Source of the DNA: Prosapia bicincta
Taxonomy: Eukaryota; Arthropoda; Insecta; Hemiptera; Cercopidae
Length of the DNA: 64,000 nucleotides
Direction: 5' to 3'
NCBI GenBank assembly: GCA_036971475.1
Contig: JBAIZL010000006.1
Location: forward strand, 62,097,898 to 62,161,897
Shown: positions 57,315 to 64,000 of the stretch, one piece after another
Layout: the number at the start of each line of letters is the position of its first letter
Position numbering within the stretch: the first letter of the stretch is position 1
Notes under the pieces: generated by a model
The model's input: only the letters and a program-made list of their open reading frames with translations
What the model was told of the DNA's origin: nothing
The model's database searches: none
Made by a program: the position numbers and the translations under genes

Positions 57315-57318
57315 TTAA

Positions 57319-58457
57319 TATAGTTTAACTATGCGAGAATTAGGGTTCCAATGTACATGCACAATCTGGTTTCCCCATAGTTTCCATTGTGAGAAAAAAC
57401 TCTTTGCTATTACAACTTTGTCACTCAGTTTAGATTGTGGACCTTGACTTAGTGCCTTCCAAAAAGTGGAAGGGAAGACAACTTATCAATATGAACTGTG
57501 TTGTGGAAACTTTACTGACTGTGCTTGACCAATATTGATTAGTGATTACAGTATTATAAAGAGTACCTACCAGCAAATAATCAATGTTATAATAATATTG
57601 TGCCTTTATTTCCTTGGTAAGTGACCAAATGCAATCTAGCATAACATTTTTTTCTAAAGCTTATCAAGGCCTGTATGCATAGCTAAAATTCTAGATCTAT
57701 CATTTAGACACTATAGTGTATGTGTCTATGAATTTTGAAATACCTGCAAATATTAAGCGTTTGTTACCAGAATTTTAGTGGTTTTTAGTGTTTATATGTA
57801 TTTAGTTTAAACAAATTGTAATTCAGTGGTTTTACTAATAGTTTTATAATTGCAGGTGTACCACTAATAATCTATGAAATTAAAATACTATGTGTTACCA
57901 ATAACACATAATAAAAAAACTGTTTGCATTGAACAAGGAATTAAGAAAATTGATTAAAGTGTTCAGAAATTTCTTGTAACGAATAATATGTCATTAAGTA
58001 TAACCTATAATTATAATACCAAGTTAACATAAGAGTCTACAGTTTTGTCAGTTTTCGACAGTTGGCAAAAGCTGTAGTCCACAGCAAGGAAACCATAAGT
58101 TTGGACTCTTTCTAAAGATAAACACAGATGTAAAAATAAAATAAAGCTTAACAGATTCACTAAAGGAATTTTAATAAGGGTGAAATTCTTGGGTTTTATG
58201 TTGAGTAGAAAAAAAACTAACTATACATAAACTCAAAAACATATTTTTTGGTACAAGTTCAGGGAAATAAAATTAATGAAATATAGCTTAGATGGAAATG
58301 AAGTCAAACTGTTTCATTATGAATACAAATCTCATTACTGCCATGTTAAAGCAAAAAATTTTAAAAGGGCTAAATAATAACAAATATTTTTCATATAAAA
58401 TGACACAGTTAAAGGAAATGATAAAATATTGTCATTTATAAATAACAAATACAGTTA
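57319..58457. other. Intergenic, unassigned
   Basis: AT-rich, no feature recognised. The 70-codon frame at 57430-57642 (-) has no known motif. Confidence 0.35.
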
Positions 58458-58603
58458 TCCTCTCTCTCTCTCACCCCCTCCCTCCCTCCTGCACTCTCTC
58501 ACTACCTCCCCCACCCTCCCTCTCTCTCCCTCCCTCTCTCTCCCTCCCTCTCTCTCCCTCCCTCTCTCTCCATCCCTCCCTCTCTCTCTCCATCCCTCCC
58601 TCC

Positions 58604-58668
<65 letters not shown>

Positions 58669-58672
58669 AATA
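58458..58672. repeat. 185-bp pyrimidine tract (CTCTCCCTCC-like) followed by (CT)n and (TA)n
   Basis: Almost pure C/T from 58458 to 58641, with CTCTCTCCCTCC-type units, then about 14 CT units, then TATATA to 58672. The two long open frames on either strand (Ser/Pro/Leu-rich; Arg/Glu/Gly-rich) are artefacts of the repeat. Confidence 0.97.
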
Positions 58673-58679
58673 TATATTT

Positions 58680-58835
58680 GTTAATTGTAAACAGTTGTTC
58701 CACCACTAAGTGCAATTAATTTTGCACCTCATCACAATAGGTAAAAATTAATTACACTTAGTGGTGGAACAATTGTTTATAATTAACAGTAATAACTTTA
58801 TAAAGTCAGTGCAATGGAAAAATAATGAACAAAGT
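58680..58835. repeat. Foldback element P, copy 2
   Basis: Inverted arms TTAATTGTAAACA(G)TTGTTCCACCACTAAGTGCAATTAATTTT-like (58680-58724, and inverted 58743-58789), then ACTTTATAAAGTCAGTGCAA. The same strings occur in 49165-49470. Again directly next to a (TA)n tract. Confidence 0.85.
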
Positions 58836-59690
58836 GGAATAACACAATATATATATATTTATATTGATATTGAACTGTCGTCGGAGGATTTGATAAAACG
58901 AGAAATTGTTATTATCAATTTTGATATAGCATTTAGAGCAACTAATTAACACAAATGATCTTCCATGGTCCATGGACTGTGCGTTAAAATAAATTTTATA
59001 CCAATAAATATAAAAGATATATTAAATTAGTCGTTTACCTTTTGGGAGTCGTCATTCGGACTATAAGTTAACTCACTGGTTGCCTCGAGAAGATAGCATG
59101 CCGCAGGATGTTCTCCTTTGGTTACCAGGAAGACGTGTCCTGCAACGGACGGGGCACGCTCCTGCGCACCCGATCATACGCTTACTAAAACCTTATTCGA
59201 AACATCTCTTGTAATCCTTAAACCCTTTCTTTTTCATTTACCATATTTTAATTTAATGTTAATCAAACTTACAACCCTTTCTATCTAACCAAATTTTCTT
59301 TTAAATTTTCTTGAATTCATAATGTAATTCTTTTTTATCAAAACAATTTATTTTAATTAATTCTCTTTAATTAATATAGTAACTCTTTTTCATAACGACC
59401 ATTTATTTTAATTAATCTGAATTAATAATATAACTCTTTTTTATAACAAAAATTTATTTTAATTAATTTCTTTTTTATTGAAACACAATACAGTTGTTAT
59501 GATTTATTTTCAAATAAGGTTTGACCTTCAAGTCATATGAATGAAACATTTACATAAGTGGCAGCCATTTTGTTTTTTTTACATCGGTTATTACATATTT
59601 AATTTTACCTGACTAATTTAATCTTTTTATCTCAACACCCTACAAATTTTGACTCCTTGAACAATTTTAACATATTATTTTGAGTTACTT
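58836..59690. other. Intergenic, unassigned
   Basis: Includes a tract at 59300-59470 with three or four loose repeats of (A/T)TTTATTTTAATTAAT. Nothing coding. Confidence 0.4.
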
Positions 59691-59691
59691 A

Positions 59692-60581
59692 CAGTAAACT
59701 CTGAACCCTCTCTAAATTCCTAACTTCAAATTTTTGTTTCACTTATTTATCATATAATATAAAATATTGGAGTTATTTATGAGGCTGCAGCCATATTGTG
59801 ATCACTTCCCCTACTCTCAAACAATGTATTTAAATTTCCAAACGGTGAATTACGATGTAAATATAGAAGTTAAGATGAAGGGAATAGATATGTAAATAGG
59901 TACGTACTAATTTTTACATTGAAAGGGAAGCATCGCGACGCGGGCCAGCGAAATAAAAGGGGCGAGCAGACTACTGTATATAAGAGACAATGACAAAATG
60001 CTTGGACGCCCGAAAACCTAATGTGTATCATAAGATTGTAAACAAATGTCAGCTAATCTCGTCTATAAATAGTCTAGGACGTGACATATGCATTATCCAT
60101 GTCTGTCATATACATTATCGATCTTTATGGCTTTGTGACACAAGTAGACACTGTGCGACAAAATGGTTCTCAAGAAATTTAGATCGCACATTAAAGCTAA
60201 ATCAATGCTCACAAAAAACAGACGAAAGTGACAGATTTTTTTGTTAAAAAGTGAAAGTATTATGTAAAGGAAATTACATATGTACATACATACTTACTTT
60301 TGACATATTCTTATGTACGTATTGTAAATAGTTAGACATATAAATGTACATGTTATAATCCGTCAAATACATCGACATTTTAAATTATTTTCTGTATTTA
60401 TTTTGTCCTCTGAAGATTATTTGTGAATTGCACTAACCGGGGTCATTATTTGTGTAACTTATGATATAATAATCGATTATCGATCGTTTTGCGTATTCTT
60501 TATTCATAGCGGCTTATCCGGGGAATTCGTTATCAGGCGTTGCTGGGCCACCCTATTCCACGGATAATCGGGAGTTTACTG
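59692..60581. mobile_element. Candidate pogo/Tigger-like element
   Basis: Clear right end, reading inward CAGTAAACTCCCGATTATCC next to TA (60582). A left end CAGTAAACTC next to TA at 59690-59691 matches only the first 10-11 bases, so the left boundary is tentative. Internal GCGGCTTATCCGGGG resembles Tigger subterminal motifs. No transposase frame. Confidence 0.45.
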
Positions 60582-61098
60582 TAATTATGTTTATTATTAA
60601 CGCTAATTCCCTGACACCTTTGAGATAGCTTTGTTTGTCTGACAGCTTTGGATATAAAAAATCATTTTAAGTCAACCTATTTCCTTCTCAAGTCGCAGGA
60701 AGTTAATTACTTAACACAGGTTGAGCACTGTTGTTGCATGGGCTATACTGCAATACTTAGCAAGCGTTACAAATTAGACATTTTCAGAGTAACTTTTAAT
60801 ACATTATACTTTGAATTTGTAAGCTTTAACGGGCAATTTTTATATTGGAAAACTATTTTCTTTCCACCTAATTTAAATGCCAGTTTTTTACACTGCAGCT
60901 TCTAATTAACTGCATCTCACATATACATACATTTCATTAGATTGTACCATGAATGATTATAATGTATTATTTCTGCTGTTACTACCCATTATTATTACAT
61001 AGTTTTATCAACATCTTTATTTCCTTGGTTTTCATTCAATAAAATTTATGTACATAAAACTATTTCATAAAGAGTGTGTTGTAACATAAAGAAATGTA

Positions 61099-61814
61099 TG
61101 TTGTGATAACCACCCTTGTGTTATCCAATCTCTGTGTTTTCAAAGGGTGCGACCACGTATTATACAACGAATAATTGAACTTTATTAATGATGTGAATAA
61201 TTACAGCCTTATTAAGAAGTAAACCGAATGAGATGTTAAGATATCGTATGAAACGAATATCGTAAGTAAAGAATGATTGCAAGTTACTTCTTGGATAAAT
61301 ATAATAAGAAGAATAATATGCTTATATAACTCGTCAATGAGTTATTACAAAGTATTATTATGAAATAAATGTTTGGATAGAGACAAATGAAGAACTTAAC
61401 TATTGCACATATATTGGGGAAGAGTTCAAAAGAGAAAAGAATGAACAAAACTGATGTACGACAAAACTGGAACAAGACTGTAACAAGCAAGATTGGCTCT
61501 CTGCCCTTGTTGGGGTGTATATATAACTTATTCAGTTTACTTGTACATGCTCAGTGATACATCGAGTATTGCAGAATAAGGCTACATGGTGCATGGAAAA
61601 TAACTAATGAAATCTTTAAGTCAACATAAAAGTCCATCAGAAAGTTACTAATATGACTTGGTCATTCTTAATTTAAATAATGTAGTCTGATTCATGTTTA
61701 AGAAATACGTAATACATGTCATTTATAATATATTCAATTATAATATAAGAAACTGATAAAGTAAATAACATAATATGCAATATGAATACTTGCGAAAATT
61801 CGCAATACATAACA
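61099..61814 (-). mobile_element. Solo LTR related to the errantivirus-type element (716 bp)
   Basis: Begins TGTTGTGATAACC and ends TACATAACA, the same termini as the 648-bp LTRs. Shares TATATAACTTATTCAGTTTA, CTTGTACAT, AATAAGGCTAC and TGCATGGAAAATAACTAA in the same order. No internal region on either side, so it is a solo LTR left by recombination. ATGT occurs on both sides, but with a 1-bp offset, so the target duplication is not certain. It lacks the CGTACG triple repeat. Confidence 0.88.
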
Positions 61815-62805
61815 ATGTTAATGATTTTTGTTTGTGTTGGGATTGTGGAAGTTTAGTAATGGATTACGTATTTGTACAATATTTTTATTGTTACAGATGT
61901 TTTTATAATTGTAACACATAAAAAACTGCAAATTTAATATGTAGTCGTACAGATTTTAAAAATAAAAATGTGTGCCAAGAAAAATTATTATATTTTAGCA
62001 TTATCAAGTTTTAAAATGGGTTAGGTTAGTTATTTTTTATTTTAGAGTAATGTAAGGCTAATGGAGAGTCAATTAAGAAAATAATTTCAAATTGTTCCCA
62101 ATGTGATAGTGTTGTGGTGCTTTGCTTTTTGTGGTATGTAATGTACAAAAGCTGACTACAAATTGAGTAATTTATAAATAATAAAATAATTATTGTTAAT
62201 ACTAATATCTTGTTTAGCCATTTAACAGTTCTGCAACTTATTACGGGTACGTTTCATTAAAGACAGATAGTGATTCTGATTGTTCAATAGATTTAGGTCT
62301 GGCTGCAGCTCTGCAGGGGCAATAAGTGAACGCAATGAACTCCCTCTGTTTTAAGAAAGCCAAGTATTGAAGAAAACTTTGTAACAAATACAAATATTTT
62401 TCAATATTTTGAGAATATTTTAAATGATAAAAATATTAATTTGATATTTACAGAAATAAATCTGTATGGTGGTCAAAATATGAAACACCTATTGAAAAGT
62501 AAATACTTTTTCTAACTTGTTTTAAAACGTTAGTTGTCGGCTACAATATCGGTGTTTTTCCGAAGAATAACCAAAATAATTTTAGCTTAATTTTTAATGA
62601 CATACTCATCTCACAAAACACATATATCTAATGTACATATTGTTAAGCTAAATCGACAAAATGCAAAAAGGAAAAAAAACACGAGACAAAATGTCGTGGC
62701 CTATAATACAATTGGCATCGTGGATAAAGTTAGCCAGCATGTTGCTTCATGCTCAACACTATGAAAAAAAGGAAAGAAGTATAATAAAAACAAAATAATT
62801 GTTAC
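61815..62805. other. Intergenic or intronic, unassigned
   Basis: AT-rich, no gene or repeat recognised. Confidence 0.35.
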
Positions 62806-63005
62806 CTTTAAAATAATTTTCAGACTAGCCCTCTGGAATTCCTTCCCACTATTCTTGAGTTCTGGAGGAAATTTGAGGCCTCTTTTGTACAGACCAAAAC
62901 TTGTTAAACAGATGAGATTTTTCACTCTAGTTCTAAGCATGAAAGACATAGCAACACCATGAATATACTTAGGAGAACCAAGTATCATTTCTTGTATTCG
63001 GATAG
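62806..63005 (-). CDS. Possible internal exon of an unidentified gene
   Basis: A 200-nt open stretch on the - strand bounded by a plausible acceptor (TTTATACCTTTTTAAAG) and donor (AAG|GTAACA). With those borders it supplies two bases plus 66 codons, ending at a codon boundary, without stops. The peptide (RIQEMILGSPKYIHGVAMSF, then LRTRVKNLICLTSFGLYKRG and onward to LKNSGKEFQRASLKIILK) has more balanced composition than surrounding AT-rich noise. I do not recognise the family and found no neighbouring exon in the window. Confidence 0.3.
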
Positions 63006-64000
63006 CTTTAAAAAGGTATAAAGCGAAATGCAGAATTAAAAAAAAAGATTAAATTGGATTTTTGGTTCTATTGTCATGATTGCAACGTTAATTTTTGTGT
63101 TGCTCCAAGCTTCCATGCCTACAACACTGTTGATAGTTTTTAACGAGAAAGACTGAATTTGGAAAATCTCTAATACAAAAATTCATTCATAATTCACAAT
63201 ATATGTAATTTTGTTCTTCAATTTATAAACACATAACTGGTATTGTTTAGGGCTAGAAAATTTGTAACAAAATTTTAAAATAATACTTTCTGGTTGTATT
63301 TATTTTCTAAAAATCTACCTCAATATCTTGGGATAACCCAAAGTTTGCATGTAGTTTCAATGTAGAGCACGAGTTAAATTATTATTATACGCCTTAATTA
63401 ATTTCTTAATAATTTTTTGTTTCAAAACTATGATCTATGACATCAACCATTTTACCAAGGTCCCCTAAGTGCTGAACTTATGATAACTCAGCACATTGTT
63501 TCTGCATGTAAAAGTATCAATATTGAACAAAAATATGACTATAACCTTGTCTGAACATTAAAAAAAATACTGTTAAGTGGTTAAATATAGAAATAATGCA
63601 AAACCATTGCATCAACTTGAACGTTTTTCAGTAAACAGCTATTACGGGAATAATTGAATTAAATTTGTACAACTTTATACAAAAATTTATTTTGTGACTG
63701 AGAGTTAAACCTTATTTGTTAATGATAACAATCACAAGGTTAAATATTGTGTATATAATGTACATGCTTTTATATTGGAGACAAAATCTATTTTAAATGT
63801 TTTGCAGAAAAGATTAGTACAAAAACCTTTTACCATTTACTAGAATCGCAATTAAGAATAAACGGAAATAGTTTGTGGTAGCCATTTCTCAGCTTTCAAA
63901 TATCATTAAAAATAATATTAGTTGATTCCATCTTCACTTTTACTAGTTTTTAACTAAAAACACTTGTAAATGTGTTACACTTGCCTATAGTAGCATTTAC
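63006..64000. other. Unassigned right edge
   Basis: AT-rich, no feature recognised. Confidence 0.35.

Noticed and set aside
58429..58719. Ser/Pro/Leu-rich and Arg/Glu/Gly-rich open frames on opposite strands
   Set aside because: Direct translation of a pyrimidine/purine repeat tract.
1..64000. CRISPR array or bacterial operon
   Set aside because: The only regular short-unit array (1-1176) has no spacers, and the rest is clearly intron-containing nuclear DNA.

Overview
The window looks like a TE-rich, AT-rich animal nuclear genome, most likely an insect (probably hemimetabolous; inference only). The reasons are a multi-exon host gene with GT-AG introns of up to 27 kb, an errantivirus-like LTR retrotransposon with an env gene, many hAT, pogo, piggyBac and MULE remnants, and long AT and CT microsatellites. 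There is no bacterial-style gene organisation.

One host gene dominates. Seven exons on the + strand (ATG at 3553, stop at 55544-55546) join in phase into a 632-codon frame. It encodes a signal-anchored, secretory-pathway protein of the DUF229 / alkaline-phosphatase-like (sulfatase-fold) family. Almost everything between 3.6 and 54.7 kb is therefore intron, and the introns are filled with mobile elements.

Region by region: 1-1176 is the end of a 49-bp minisatellite with higher-order structure. 1.2-9.7 kb holds dispersed repeats and foldback elements around exon 1. 9844-18542 is a complete-looking errantivirus-type LTR element on the - strand with LTRs that look identical, a 4-bp target duplication, a tRNA-Leu primer site, gag, pol (broken by one in-frame stop) and env; it is inserted in an older element with CAGTGGCG ends. 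18.8-31 kb holds degraded repeats, a foldback element, a non-LTR RT remnant, a MULE transposase remnant and exon 2. 31.3-48.2 kb holds a short tandem repeat, five hAT or hAT-like elements (four with perfect 8-bp target duplications, one with a 5-bp match), a pogo-like element, a near-perfect 136-bp-arm palindrome and exon 3. 48.5-55.5 kb holds exons 4-7 with small foldback elements between them. 55.5-64 kb is 3' flank with a piggyBac-type element, a 185-bp pyrimidine tract, a solo LTR related to the big element, and one possible exon of an unidentified gene on the - strand.

The most unusual pattern is a set of at least eight hairpin or foldback elements scattered over 50 kb. Each carries a hammerhead-ribozyme-like string (CTGA(A/T)GA-like, stem-loop, CGAAA). 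They are plausibly non-autonomous relatives of Penelope-like elements. All identifications are by reading; no database or folding program was used.
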